Shown here: positions 55,303 to 64,000 of the stretch, one piece after another
Layout: every line of letters starts with the position of its first letter
Numbering within the stretch: the first letter of the stretch is position 1
Source: Ignavibacteriota bacterium
GTDB lineage: Bacteria > Bacteroidota > Ignavibacteria > Ignavibacteriales > Melioribacteraceae
DNA: 64,000 nucleotides
Reading direction: 5' to 3'
Assembly (NCBI GenBank): GCA_013112585.1
Contig: JABFGH010000023.1
Span: 20,587 to 84,586 of the forward strand
Notes under the pieces: model-generated
The model's input: the letters and a program-made list of their open reading frames with translations, nothing else
Databases searched by the model: none
Told to the model about the DNA's origin: nothing
Translations under genes and position numbers: made by a program

Positions 55303-56463
55303 ATGAGAAAACTTAAATATATAGGACTATTAATTATTCTATCTTGTGTAAATCTATTTGCACAGGCAATTGTTTATATTAATCCGCAAACAATAAATAT
55401 TACTAACGATACTACAGCAATTGTAGAAATAAAAATTGCAGGAGTAACAGACTTAAAAACCTATCGAGTGAGTTTAAGTTTTAATGATAGCATTGTTGAG
55501 TTCAGTGAGGTAACTAGAAAAGAATTTTTGAGAAGCGGGGGAGCGTCGGGGAGTACTTTCTTAACCCAGCCTTCAACCTTAAACATCATCAATAACTTCA
55601 GTGTTGACGAGACATTAAAACCTGAATTTTCAGGCGGAATCTTAACGGCATCCGGCAGCGGTACTTTATTCAGCGTAGAATTTGATATCCTTGAGGCAGG
55701 CTTCACAGAAATATCTATTGATGAAGTAAAGCTATATGATTTAAGTGGACAATATATGTCTGTAGAATTTTATTCCGGGTCTATCACGGTTATGCTGCCG
55801 GTTAAAGCAAAAGTGTTTTTTGAAGGACCATTTTCTGTTGATAAGATGAATACCGTTCTAAATCAAAATGGACACTTACCAAACAGCCAGCCATACTCAG
55901 TTTCACCTTGGAATTATTCGGGAAGTGAAAGTGTTCCTCTAAATTTTTTTGCATCTAATCCAAATATAGTTGACTGGGTTTTATTAGAATTAAGAACCGG
56001 TATTTTGCCATCAACAAGGGTCGCCGAGCAGGCTTGTTTTGTTTTAAATGACGGCAGCCTAGTTGGGCTTGATGGTTCCGCTGCGCCCTATTTTGAACAG
56101 GCAACGAATGATTATTATATTGTAATCACCCACAGAAATCATTTAAGCATTATGAATGCATTGCCTTATCCTATAAGTAAAACAAGTGCAGAATATGATT
56201 TTACCGATAGTCAATCTAAAGCCTACGGCAGCGGGGCAATGACTGAAGTGGCGACGGGAGTTTTTGCAATGTATGCCGCTGATGCGAACTCCGATGGAAA
56301 TATTACAGGAACTGATTTTAATATTTTTAATCCCGATTTCAGATCTGCGGCTTCAGGATATCTGAATACAGATTTTAATTTAGATGGGTCAGTTACCGGC
56401 ACTGATTTTAATCTTTTCAATCCAAATTTCAGATCAGCCAGGTCATCTAACGTTCCCAAATGA
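55303..56463 (+). CDS. Cohesin-like plus dockerin-like secreted protein without LamG
   Basis: A 386-aa secreted protein (signal YIGLLIILSCVNLFAQA). A cohesin-like domain spans about 22-165 (VYINPQTINITNDTTAIVEI, GSGTLFSVEFDILEAGFTEI). The conserved domain shared with the LamG proteins spans about 168-318 (AKVFFEGPFSVDKMN, VDWVLLELRTGILPSTRVAE, YYIVITHRNHLSIMN). Two dockerin-like loops end the protein (DANSDGNITGTDFNIFNP, DFNLDGSVTGTDFNLFNP). No T9SS domain. It is the C-terminal two-thirds of the LamG proteins, so it arose by loss or gain of the LamG part. It is the last gene of the unit; its neighbour 54481-55293 carries the anchor. Confidence 0.84.
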   Translation: MRKLKYIGLLIILSCVNLFAQAIVYINPQTINITNDTTAIVEIKIAGVTDLKTYRVSLSFNDSIVEFSEVTRKEFLRSGGASGSTFLTQPSTLNIINNFSVDETLKPEFSGGILTASGSGTLFSVEFDILEAGFTEISIDEVKLYDLSGQYMSVEFYSGSITVMLPVKAKVFFEGPFSVDKMNTVLNQNGHLPNSQPYSVSPWNYSGSESVPLNFFASNPNIVDWVLLELRTGILPSTRVAEQACFVLNDGSLVGLDGSAAPYFEQATNDYYIVITHRNHLSIMNALPYPISKTSAEYDFTDSQSKAYGSGAMTEVATGVFAMYAADANSDGNITGTDFNIFNPDFRSAASGYLNTDFNLDGSVTGTDFNLFNPNFRSARSSNVPK

Positions 56464-56529
56464 TGGTACTGCAACGGTAGTTTTAATAGTTGTGATTACT
56501 TTTCCCTTCAGCTTCAAATACATTGTGAT

Positions 56530-56870
56530 TATTTTTTATATGAGGCAAGTATGTTGAACCACTAACGTGGTTCTTAAAAATATCTTGGAACTGCCGATGC
56601 CTACAATCACCTGACTACCGTCAGGCAAGTTTTGACTGCGCTGCGGTCTTTTGGTATTTGACATTCAAGCGCTTATCATTTGTGGGGTGCATAAGTTGCA
56701 GGCTATAATCAAATTGGACTGCCAAAATATAAAAATACTTGTGTGTTAAATGCTTTAGGAACTCCGTAGGAGTTCAATGTTTGTAGCTCAGAATGTAAAA
56801 ATAAAAAAAGAACCGCATTAGCGGTTCAATGTTGAAGTTATTACTATTTGGTTAAAATTGGTGTGATAAA
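56530..56870. repeat. Intergenic repeat field between convergent genes
   Basis: A gap of 435 bp with no gene. It holds GAACCAC/GTGGTTC around 56551-56574, CTGACTACCGTCAG, GGAACTCCGTAGGAGTTC near 56759 with AATGTTTGTAG, and GAACCGC-ATTA-GCGGTTC at about 56811-56828. The last element sits between convergent genes and may terminate both. The GTAGGAGTTCAATGTTTGTAG phrase is of a kind widespread in repeats of this group. Confidence 0.6.
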
Positions 56871-56898
56871 AAAATAATGGTTACGAAATATTTTAATA

Positions 56899-58581
56899 TC
56901 ACCTTACAAGTTTTTTATATTTAATTCTCTTCGGAATATCTGCGTCCTTACCAAGTCTCTCTTTACGGTTCTCTTCGTAATCAGAAAAGTTTCCCTCAAA
57001 CCAAACTACTTTACTGTTTCCTTCAAATGCTAAAATGTGAGTGCAAATTCTATCAAGGAACCATCTATCGTGACTAATAACCGCAGCACAGCCGGCAAAA
57101 TTTAGCAATCCTTCTTCCAGTGCTCGCATTGTGTTTACGTCAAGATCGTTTGTAGGCTCATCAAGCAGAATAACATTTGCGCCTTTTTTTAAAACCATCG
57201 CAAGATGAACGCGATTTCTTTCGCCGCCGGAAAGCACGCCGACTTTTTTCTGCTGGTCTCCTCCGGTAAAATTAAATTCGCCTACATAAGCACGTGAATT
57301 AAACTCTCTGTTTCCAAGCTGAATAATATCGCTGCCGCCGGAAATCATTTCCCAAATTGATTTATCCGGATCAAGAACATCTCTGCTTTGATCTACGTAA
57401 GCTAGTTTTACAGTCTCACCAATTCTAAAGCTACCGGAATCGGCATTTTCTTGTCCAACAATCATTCTAAATAATGTTGTTTTACCCGCACCGTTCGGAC
57501 CAATTACCCCAACAATACCACCGGGCGGAAGTGCAAAATTCATATCTTCAATTAAAAGTCTTTCGCCAAAACTTTTATTAACATTTTCAGCTTCAATTAC
57601 AACTTTACCTAATCTTGGTCCGGCTGGAATGTACAACTCCAAATCCTTTTGAACTTTTTCGTTTTCCTCTTTCAGCATATTTTCATAGGAGGTAATTCTT
57701 GCTTTCGATTTAGCATGTCTTCCACGCGGCGACATTCTAATCCATTCCAATTCACGCTGTAAAGTTCTTTGGCGGTCACTCTCTTTTTTCTCTTCCTGTT
57801 TTAACCTGTTTTGTTTTTGCTCTAACCAAGAAGAATAATTTCCCTTCCAAGGAACACCTGCACCTCTGTCCAATTCTAAAATCCATCCGGCAACATTATC
57901 CAAAAAGTATCTATCATGTGTTACGGCAATAACCGTTCCCGGATAACGGTTAAGCTCAGCTTCAAGCCAGGCAACGGTTTCCGCGTCCAGGTGGTTTGTC
58001 GGTTCATCAAGTAAAAGTATATCGGGCTTTTGTAAAAGCAGGCGGCAAAGTGCTACCCTTCTTTTCTCGCCGCCGGAAATAACTTTAACCGGAGTATCTT
58101 TCGGCGGGCATCGCAATGCATCCATTGCCATTTCAAGTTTCGATTCAATATCCCATGCACCAAGTGCATCGAGTTTATCTTGAACTTTACCCTGTTTTTC
58201 AAGAAGCTCGGTCATTTCATCATCAGTCATTTCTTCTGCAAACTTCTGATTTATTTCATCATATTCACGAAGTGCATCCATAACTTCTTGAACACCCTCT
58301 TCTACTATTTCCATAACTGTTTTAGTTTCATCAAGTTGAGGCTCTTGTTCTAAGAACCCGACTTTATAACCCGGTGAAATTGCAATCTCGCCGTTAAAAT
58401 CTTTATCAACTCCTGCCAGTATTTTTAGCAGTGAACTTTTACCGGAACCATTTAATCCCAATACTCCAATCTTTGCACCGTAAAAGTAGGATAGATAAAT
58501 ATCTTTCAGTATTGGTTTCTTGTCATAAAATTTACTTACTCCAATCATCGAGTAAATTATTTTATTTGCTTCAGCACTCAT
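56899..58581 (-). CDS. ettA: Energy-dependent translational throttle protein EttA (ABC-F)
   Basis: A 560-aa soluble ABC-F protein that binds the ribosomal E site and gates early elongation with ATP/ADP ratio. Two ATPase domains: Walker [18 protein letters not shown] near residue 35 and [18 protein letters not shown] near 357; signatures [14 protein letters not shown] and [14 protein letters not shown]; Walker [13 protein letters not shown] and [11 protein letters not shown]. EttA-typical pieces are the linker with [17 protein letters not shown], the arm [18 protein letters not shown] and the C-terminal [18 protein letters not shown]. Full length. Minus strand, alone. Confidence 0.97.
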   Translation of the reverse strand: MSAEANKIIYSMIGVSKFYDKKPILKDIYLSYFYGAKIGVLGLNGSGKSSLLKILAGVDKDFNGEIAISPGYKVGFLEQEPQLDETKTVMEIVEEGVQEVMDALREYDEINQKFAEEMTDDEMTELLEKQGKVQDKLDALGAWDIESKLEMAMDALRCPPKDTPVKVISGGEKRRVALCRLLLQKPDILLLDEPTNHLDAETVAWLEAELNRYPGTVIAVTHDRYFLDNVAGWILELDRGAGVPWKGNYSSWLEQKQNRLKQEEKKESDRQRTLQRELEWIRMSPRGRHAKSKARITSYENMLKEENEKVQKDLELYIPAGPRLGKVVIEAENVNKSFGERLLIEDMNFALPPGGIVGVIGPNGAGKTTLFRMIVGQENADSGSFRIGETVKLAYVDQSRDVLDPDKSIWEMISGGSDIIQLGNREFNSRAYVGEFNFTGGDQQKKVGVLSGGERNRVHLAMVLKKGANVILLDEPTNDLDVNTMRALEEGLLNFAGCAAVISHDRWFLDRICTHILAFEGNSKVVWFEGNFSDYEENRKERLGKDADIPKRIKYKKLVR

Positions 58582-58645
58582 TTCTTCTCCGCATAAATAT
58601 TTAAATTTTAATGATAATAATAGTAAAAAAGTCTGATGTTAAAAA

Positions 58646-59092
58646 TTATCGAAGCTGTTCCCATTTATCGGTTTCATTTTTCATAACAAAAGTAACGGCG
58701 GTTCCAATTAAAGTCCAATTCCATTTGATAGTTCTTTCGCGCAGCAAGCCGGGCGGCAGTTTGCAGCTTGCCCTAATACCCGGAATGTACACTCCAAATA
58801 TTGGAATGCTATTCTTTTGTGCAATGTGAATTTCTCTAAGCACGTTTTGTGATTCGTGTGTGAATTCATCAACAATAACCACAGCAAAATTACAGCGCAA
58901 TATTTTTTCTTTAACCTTTTTAGTCCATAAAAAAGTTGGGCGTGTAAATGGAGTTGACCAGCTTCGTACGGCAAACTTTACTGTGGAATTTACTATCTCG
59001 TTGATGAAATGAATTTTATCATCCAGATTGTATTCAAGATCAAAGCTCAAAAATGCACGCGGTATTTTTAGATCGTCGTTTTTATTTTTCAC
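58646..59092 (-). CDS. Stand-alone TIR-like domain protein (DUF1863/ThsB-like)
   Basis: A 148-aa single-domain protein. It opens with PRAFLSFDLEYNLDDKIHFI, the first strand and loop of the MTH538/DUF1863 TIR-like fold. It continues with VKEKILRCNFAVVIVDEFTH and EIHIAQKNSIPIFGVYIPG, matching the later strands. Relatives include the Thoeris ThsB subunits and other TIR-like signalling or NAD-cleaving proteins. I see no ThsA partner in the window, and the flanks are ettA and an envelope gene. It may act in phage defence or may be an unrelated sensor. No signal peptide, so cytoplasmic. Confidence 0.75.
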   Translation of the reverse strand: MKNKNDDLKIPRAFLSFDLEYNLDDKIHFINEIVNSTVKFAVRSWSTPFTRPTFLWTKKVKEKILRCNFAVVIVDEFTHESQNVLREIHIAQKNSIPIFGVYIPGIRASCKLPPGLLRERTIKWNWTLIGTAVTFVMKNETDKWEQLR

Positions 59093-59154
59093 AAAAAATC
59101 TTTTGAATTAAAGTTTGAATTGTAAGTTATGAAAAAATATTAAGTGAGGATAAA

Positions 59155-59189
59155 TAAAAAACGGTGATCAATTGGATCTAATCACCGCT
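59155..59189 (-). terminator. Rho-independent terminator after the envelope gene
   Basis: On the minus strand CGGTGAT, a 12-nt loop and ATCACCG are followed by a T-run (TTTTTTATTT), about 25 bp past the stop codon of the gene ending at 59214. Confidence 0.85.
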
Positions 59190-59213
59190 AAAAATTTAAT
59201 TGATAAGGTTATG

Positions 59214-60296
59214 CTAAAAATAAAAATTAAGTCCCAATCCTACTTTTGTTAGAACATCTGTTCGTTCTTCTTCCTTGCTATTAACTCTTAACGAGTAATC
59301 ATCCTTTTGCACAGTTTCATATTTAGCTGATGTTGTACTGTAATAAACTCTAATGCTGGAGTGTATCGATAAACTTTCATTAAAAAAGTATTCGGTACCA
59401 AATCCTGCTTGAAGCAGAAAAGGAGAATTAGAGTCTTCAAGGTATTCTCCTCTATTCTCTTCATAATAATAAGGCGGGGGGTCATCTTCGAATAAATTTT
59501 TATGGCTGTAATCGCCCCAAGCTAAAGTTTTACCGGCGCCTAATTGAACATATGCGCTTACTTGGTTTGAAAATAGTTTCATAAAATAATACTTAAATCC
59601 AACTTCAATTGTAAGAAGTTTTAACGAGGTCTCAGTTTCATAACCGGAATCATTAGAATTCGGCGGATTAAAATACTCTCTTTTTTCAATCATTACATCT
59701 TTAATAGTAGCTGAATTAAAGCTTACGTTACAAATTGCAAAGAGTCTATCTTTAAGATGATATGAAAATTGAGATTCAATCTGCGCTGAATAATCGTCAA
59801 TAACTGCGTATGAAGGTCTATATGAATCGAAGTAAAAAATTTTTTTCTCCAATGAATAAGGCACATAAAATACCCCGAAAGAAAAATTTGGTTTATTACT
59901 TTTTGAATTACAGCTTTCACCATTTCTATTATGATTATTTTTGATATTTACTAATTCAACATTATTATCAAAAACAACTGCTTTGCGATTTTCTTTCTCT
60001 TCTTCAATCAATTCCAAACGCCATTCTAATGCAGGTTCAAGTTCATCAACATCAATAGTATAGCCTTTTTCAGCAGTGTAAATTTCTTCATAGGAATCGA
60101 AGTAAACTTTATCAATTAAAAAATGATATACCTTTAGCTCTGAACCGTTATTGTCGAAAGTAATAATTTTATCATCGTCAAGTTCAACAATTGTACATGG
60201 ATAAACATCACCTTTTTTTGTGTAGATAGTGTCAATTTGTGCAAACATACTTGAAGTTAAAAAGATCAGCAAAAATATGATGAGTTGTGTTTTCAT
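59214..60296 (-). CDS. Probable outer-membrane beta-barrel protein
   Basis: A 360-aa exported protein (signal QLIIFLLIFLTSSMFAQ). The first about 130 residues are a periplasmic or surface part with IDTIYTKKGDVYPCTIVELD and a charged region (ELIEEEKENRKAV). Residues about 140-360 show paired amphipathic strands typical of a small barrel (FSFGVFYVPYSL, LTIEVGFKYYFM, SAYVQLGAGKTLAWG, LLQAGFGTEYFF) and end in LGLNFYF, an aromatic C-terminus like that of outer-membrane proteins. The family is unknown. It lies 69 bp after the stop of the gene 60366-61352 and is probably in the same unit. Confidence 0.72.
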   Translation of the reverse strand: MKTQLIIFLLIFLTSSMFAQIDTIYTKKGDVYPCTIVELDDDKIITFDNNGSELKVYHFLIDKVYFDSYEEIYTAEKGYTIDVDELEPALEWRLELIEEEKENRKAVVFDNNVELVNIKNNHNRNGESCNSKSNKPNFSFGVFYVPYSLEKKIFYFDSYRPSYAVIDDYSAQIESQFSYHLKDRLFAICNVSFNSATIKDVMIEKREYFNPPNSNDSGYETETSLKLLTIEVGFKYYFMKLFSNQVSAYVQLGAGKTLAWGDYSHKNLFEDDPPPYYYEENRGEYLEDSNSPFLLQAGFGTEYFFNESLSIHSSIRVYYSTTSAKYETVQKDDYSLRVNSKEEERTDVLTKVGLGLNFYF

Positions 60297-60365
60297 TTGT
60301 AATTCCCTCGTTCTTATGTGAATGATTTTCTTTACCTATTTATATTTTTTGGGTTGCGTTAAAAA

Positions 60366-61352
60366 CTACAGCAGACCAATTGTTAAAATTAATGCCCTGT
60401 CATCATAATCGTTAAATGTAAAGCTGTATTCCAAATTTATTATGATTTGAAAATTGTAAGTATGAAATAAACGCACACCCCCGTTCAGAACTAGTTCAAA
60501 TCCATCACCGTGTAATTTATCGCTGCTGTAAATATTGTTATCCATTCCGTAATTGTATCTAAAGTAGCTGTCGTGCAGCACCCAGTGAAATCCAAATCCG
60601 CCGCCTATGTAAGGGCAAATATCACTTTTAGAAAACAAATAGGAGCCATAAATATTTGAAGTAAATCCACGATGAACTCCCAGCAGCATTCCAACTGCAA
60701 TCTCTTCCATTTCGTAATCGAACCGTACATCCAGCACAAATGATTTTTCCACATCATCATAACCATTTTGGGGATAAAGATAACCGAATGAAAGACCGAA
60801 GTTTTTATTTGAAGTTCTGCGAAGCGGCTCGGCTGATTCCGCTTGAGTGATTGCACCAACCTCTGCACTTTCCTTAAAGGATTTTAAGTCTGATACACTT
60901 ATTGCAATTCTTTTCATTACTACTTCAAGTTCTTCAACATCAGTAACTGTAAGCTGATCGATGAGTAATTCTTTTTCTAAGGCAACATCTACAAGAAAGT
61001 ATTGAACAATTATTTTTTCACCAAGTGCCGCCAGCTTACCTCCTAACACGGCGGAGGCTTTTAGCTTGCTGCCAATTTCAACAGCGCAATCTTTGTCAGC
61101 ACATATTTCACCGGCTAATGCTGCTGCTGTTTCTTTTTCTGAAATAAGGCTGAATGAACTTTGCTTATTAATTTCAACTCGTAAAATTGAATGAGCTACA
61201 AGCATATCATTATCATTAATTCCGATGGATTGAAAAGGTAAAACAGCTAAACTATTATCTGCTGTTTCTTGTGCCTTAACTGTGGAGAATTTTGCTGCAC
61301 ATAGCAGCATGAAAATAATAACGAAATTTAAAACTCGATTTCTTTTTTCCAT
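60366..61352 (-). CDS. CsgG/TolB-like domain plus probable outer-membrane barrel
   Basis: A 328-aa exported protein (signal VLNFVIIFMLLCAAKFSTVKA). Residues about 30-160 read like a CsgG or TolB N-terminal-type domain that senses or assembles at the outer membrane (SLAVLPFQSIGINDND, FSLISEKETAAALA, DKDCAVEIGSKLKASAVLGG). Residues about 175-328 have beta strands in alternating pattern (FGLSFGYLYPQNGY, DVRFDYEMEEIAVGMLLGV, CPYIGGGFGFHW) and end in ILTIGLL. Joining these two parts in one protein is unusual. It is upstream of the other barrel gene. Confidence 0.68.
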   Translation of the reverse strand: MEKRNRVLNFVIIFMLLCAAKFSTVKAQETADNSLAVLPFQSIGINDNDMLVAHSILRVEINKQSSFSLISEKETAAALAGEICADKDCAVEIGSKLKASAVLGGKLAALGEKIIVQYFLVDVALEKELLIDQLTVTDVEELEVVMKRIAISVSDLKSFKESAEVGAITQAESAEPLRRTSNKNFGLSFGYLYPQNGYDDVEKSFVLDVRFDYEMEEIAVGMLLGVHRGFTSNIYGSYLFSKSDICPYIGGGFGFHWVLHDSYFRYNYGMDNNIYSSDKLHGDGFELVLNGGVRLFHTYNFQIIINLEYSFTFNDYDDRALILTIGLL

Positions 61353-61580
61353 GATCGCTTTTCTCAGTCATTAAAATTTAGTTTTTTTTGAGTAAGATTC
61401 CTGTTAATACTTTATTCTAAAATGAGACTTAATCTATTTGTCGAACTTGAATATTTGAAAATCCCTAATTCAATTTATTCAGACCACGCATCTATTTAAG
61501 TGGACGTTAAAATCTTCTTTTGAAACATAATTATAGATTTGAATAAATACAATATGTACCCAAAAATTGCACTAAGATTT

Positions 61581-62924
61581 TTAACGGTTAAATGCCATTC
61601 TTAAGCCGTTAACCGTTGAGTTGATTTTACCATTGCTATAAGCATGATTTCCATTCACAAATGTATCAGCCACTCTACCGGTAAACTCAAATTCTTCAAA
61701 AGGTGACCAGCCGCATTTATACAAAATATTATTTTGATTTACAGACCACTTTTTATTTAAGTCAATTATTGCCAGGTCGGCAAAATATCCCTCTTCAATA
61801 AATCCGCGTCTATCAATCTGAAATAATTCAGCGGGGGCATGACACATTTTTTCAACAATTTTTTCGAGGGAGATTTTCTGTTGATGATATAATTGAAGCA
61901 GAATATTTAACGTATGCTGAACAAGCGGAAGTCCCGATGGAGCCCTTAGATATTTGTTTTGTTTTTCATCTAAAGTATGCGGTGCGTGGTCACTGCCGAT
62001 GATATCGAATCGGTTATTGAGCAAAGCTTTTAATAGTGCGGGCTTATGTGTCTCATCCTTTATAGCAGGGTTGCATTTAATTTTTGTTCCCAAAGTTTGG
62101 TAATCATTTTTATCAAACCATAAATGATGGGCGCAAACTTCCGCAGTAAGTTTTTTTTCATTTAATGGAATTGTACTGCTGAAAAGTTCCGCTTCTTCCT
62201 TTGTTGAAATATGCAGTACGTGCAAATGTGCATTTGATTCTTCTGCTAATTTAATCGCACGTTCGGTACTTTTAATGCAGGCTTCTACATTTCTTATTTC
62301 GGCATGTGCTTCAATCGGAATGTCTTCACCATACTTTTCAAAGTGAGCCTGTAAATTATCGCTTATAATTTTATCATTTTCTGAATGAACGGCTATTAGA
62401 GTAGGCGAGTGAGTGAAGAGCTGTTTTAGTGCGTCTTCATTCTCAACAAGCATATCGCCGGTGGAACTGCCCATAAATATTTTCAATCCGCAAATATTTT
62501 TAGGATCAACTTTTTTTACTTCTTCAACATTATCATTCGAGCCGCCGAGATAAAATGAATAATTAGCAATGGAAGTTTTTGCGGCGATAGAATATTTTTC
62601 TTCCAAAAGATCAATAGTTACAGTTGGCGGATTAGTGTTCGGCATTTCCATAAATGAAGTTACTCCCCCCGCAACTGCCGCAGCCGATTCGGACGCAATA
62701 TCAGCTTTATGAGTTAAGCCGGGTTCCCGAAAGTGAACTTGGTCGTCAATTATTCCCGGTATCAAATGCTTACCGGTTCCATCAATCTCTGCCGCTCCCT
62801 CCGCTTTCGGTATTGAAGAGTCGATTCGAGCAATGTATTTATCTTCAATTAATAAATCGCTGACGAATGATTTACCTTCATTTACAACAGTGATGTTTTT
62901 TATTAATATTTTTCTCATTTGCAT
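61581..62924 (-). CDS. pyrC: Dihydroorotase
   Basis: A 447-aa cytoplasmic zinc amidohydrolase that closes carbamoyl-aspartate to dihydroorotate in pyrimidine synthesis. The metal motif DDQVHFREPGL near residue 60, the carboxylated Lys region GLKIFMGSSTGD near 147, and the later His and Asp sites AVHSEND, LHVLHIST and IIGSDHAPHT near 307 are all present. This is the class I dihydroorotase/allantoinase-like type. It starts 30 bp after the OxyR stop on the same strand. The ATG at 62924 is two codons ahead of another in-frame ATG. An allantoinase activity is possible but less likely. Confidence 0.92.
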   Translation of the reverse strand: MQMRKILIKNITVVNEGKSFVSDLLIEDKYIARIDSSIPKAEGAAEIDGTGKHLIPGIIDDQVHFREPGLTHKADIASESAAAVAGGVTSFMEMPNTNPPTVTIDLLEEKYSIAAKTSIANYSFYLGGSNDNVEEVKKVDPKNICGLKIFMGSSTGDMLVENEDALKQLFTHSPTLIAVHSENDKIISDNLQAHFEKYGEDIPIEAHAEIRNVEACIKSTERAIKLAEESNAHLHVLHISTKEEAELFSSTIPLNEKKLTAEVCAHHLWFDKNDYQTLGTKIKCNPAIKDETHKPALLKALLNNRFDIIGSDHAPHTLDEKQNKYLRAPSGLPLVQHTLNILLQLYHQQKISLEKIVEKMCHAPAELFQIDRRGFIEEGYFADLAIIDLNKKWSVNQNNILYKCGWSPFEEFEFTGRVADTFVNGNHAYSNGKINSTVNGLRMAFNR

Positions 62925-62954
62925 TCCGAACTTTCGATTTAATTATTATTTAGA

Positions 62955-63896
62955 TTATCCAACTACAAACCCGCGTCTTTTATTTTTTAATTCTTCAGGC
63001 AGTGAATCAATTATTTCCTCTTTTAATAAATTAATAAGATGCCGCTTAACAAATGCCCGTTTAAATATTAAACTAACTTCTCTCTTGGGAGTCGGTTTTT
63101 CAATATCACGTAAATATTTACGTTTTTTGGTTTGCCGCACCTCCAAGGCTAAAAGGTATGGGACTAATGTCATTCCAAAATTGTGTTCAACCAGTTTCAT
63201 TAAAGTATCAATTGTGCCCGCTTCAAAGCTGATATTTGTTTCGGGCGGTATTTCGTTTTTACTGTACCTATCGCATATTTGAATTATGTGATCACGAAAA
63301 CAATGACCTTCTTTAAGCAGCCATAAATCTTTAAGCATTAAATCGGCAGATTTAATTTTTTCTTTTTCAAATAATCTGTGCTTTTCAGAAATATATGCAA
63401 CAAAGGGTTCATAAAACAACGGGTCTTCTATTATATCGGATTTATCAAGAGGGGTAACTAAAATTGCAGCATCAAGTTCATCAGACTTTAACTTATTCAA
63501 TATTTCGTGTGTTTGAATTTCATCTATTATCAAATTAACATTCGGAAATTTATCTACGAAATTTACTAAGAAAAGTGGAAGCAGGTAAGGAGCAATAGTA
63601 GGAATAATTCCTAATCGCAGTATTCCCTTAACTTCATTCGATTCAATGTTTATTATTTCACTTATACGGTCAGTCTCATTTAAAATTACACGCGCCTGAT
63701 CAACAATTTTGGCTCCAATTTCTGTAGTCTTTACAGGTTTTCTGCTTCTATCAAAAATTAAAATTCCAAGTTCTTCTTCAAGTTTTTGTATCTGCATACT
63801 TAATGTGGGCTGGGTAATAAAACACTGCTCGGCAGCTTTTTCAAAATTTTTATATGTATCTAATGCAACAATATAATTTAACTGAACTAAAGTCAT
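62955..63896 (-). CDS. oxyR: OxyR-type LysR regulator with redox cysteine pair
   Basis: A 313-aa LysR-family activator. The N-terminal winged helix has YIVALDTYKNFEKAAEQCFI and PTLSMQIQKLEEELGILIFD. The effector domain carries LKEGHCFRDHIIQICDRY, where two Cys eight residues apart line up with the peroxide-sensing C199 and C208 of E. coli OxyR. This supports hydrogen-peroxide sensing by disulphide formation. Targets such as catalase or peroxiredoxin genes are not in this window. Upstream of its ATG (63897-64000) is AT-rich and may hold an autoregulated promoter. Downstream is pyrC. Confidence 0.93.
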   Translation of the reverse strand: MTLVQLNYIVALDTYKNFEKAAEQCFITQPTLSMQIQKLEEELGILIFDRSRKPVKTTEIGAKIVDQARVILNETDRISEIINIESNEVKGILRLGIIPTIAPYLLPLFLVNFVDKFPNVNLIIDEIQTHEILNKLKSDELDAAILVTPLDKSDIIEDPLFYEPFVAYISEKHRLFEKEKIKSADLMLKDLWLLKEGHCFRDHIIQICDRYSKNEIPPETNISFEAGTIDTLMKLVEHNFGMTLVPYLLALEVRQTKKRKYLRDIEKPTPKREVSLIFKRAFVKRHLINLLKEEIIDSLPEELKNKRRGFVVG

Positions 63897-64000
63897 AATT
63901 TATCTTCACTTGCTATTAAGAATCTGTTTCATAATATAGATAAAACTTATACGAATATAAAAATTATCAATTAGATAAATGAGTTTGAATAGTGTATAAT

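Noticed and set aside
58708..58974. Second ORF inside the TIR-like gene
   Set aside because: Other frame of the same strand with no recognisable pattern; the 148-aa frame matches a known fold.

Overview
The window looks like a chromosomal segment from an Ignavibacteria-type member of the Bacteroidota/Chlorobi group. The evidence is AT-rich sequence, many secreted proteins ending in the type IX secretion (T9SS) sorting domain with the signature NYPNPFNP and a terminal K-x-LL(K/R), and many outer-membrane and lipoprotein genes. I see no rRNA, tRNA, CRISPR array, intact insertion sequence or phage genes.

Layout. Bases 1-6,424 hold an EEP-type hydrolase lipoprotein, a NAD(P)-binding protein, a metallophosphoesterase, a basic secreted protein and the translational GTPase TypA. 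Bases 6,484-8,077 are a small accessory patch: an orphan HigA-type antitoxin, a decayed DUF1016 nuclease fragment and an intact DUF1016/PDDEXK nuclease. Bases 8,226-16,375 carry a periplasmic pair, a giant alpha-2-macroglobulin lipoprotein followed by penicillin-binding protein 1C. From 16,565 to 35,795 a run of minus-strand genes includes DoxX, an SDR, a THUMP RNA methyltransferase, a GxxExxY protein, an M3 peptidase, two large T9SS proteins, DUF2911, a methyltransferase broken by one TGA, a class C serine hydrolase, two lipoproteins, a Na/Pi cotransporter and a UspA protein. Bases 35,878-42,189 hold a small lipoprotein, a translationally coupled PIG-L / micropeptide / sodium:solute symporter operon, and a DUF2911-TPR protein.

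The most striking region is 42,661-56,463, the only long plus-strand block. Seven secreted proteins share cohesin-like beta domains, dockerin-like calcium-loop repeats, LamG domains and T9SS sorting domains. The three proteins that end in dockerin-like repeats lack a T9SS domain, and each sits next to one or more genes that have one. This suggests a cohesin/dockerin-like surface assembly anchored through T9SS. Two of the gene pairs are clear paralogous duplicates, and one pair lies between 143-bp direct repeats that differ at a single base.

Bases 56,899-63,896 (minus strand) hold EttA, a stand-alone TIR-like protein, two envelope proteins (one a CsgG/TolB-like domain joined to a probable beta-barrel), dihydroorotase, and OxyR with both redox cysteines.

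Intergenic DNA is rich in repeats: palindromes shared between loci, tandem repeats that keep an 8-bp period although their sequences differ, and direct repeats around single genes. These suggest that much of the plasticity here comes from repeat-mediated duplication rather than transposases.
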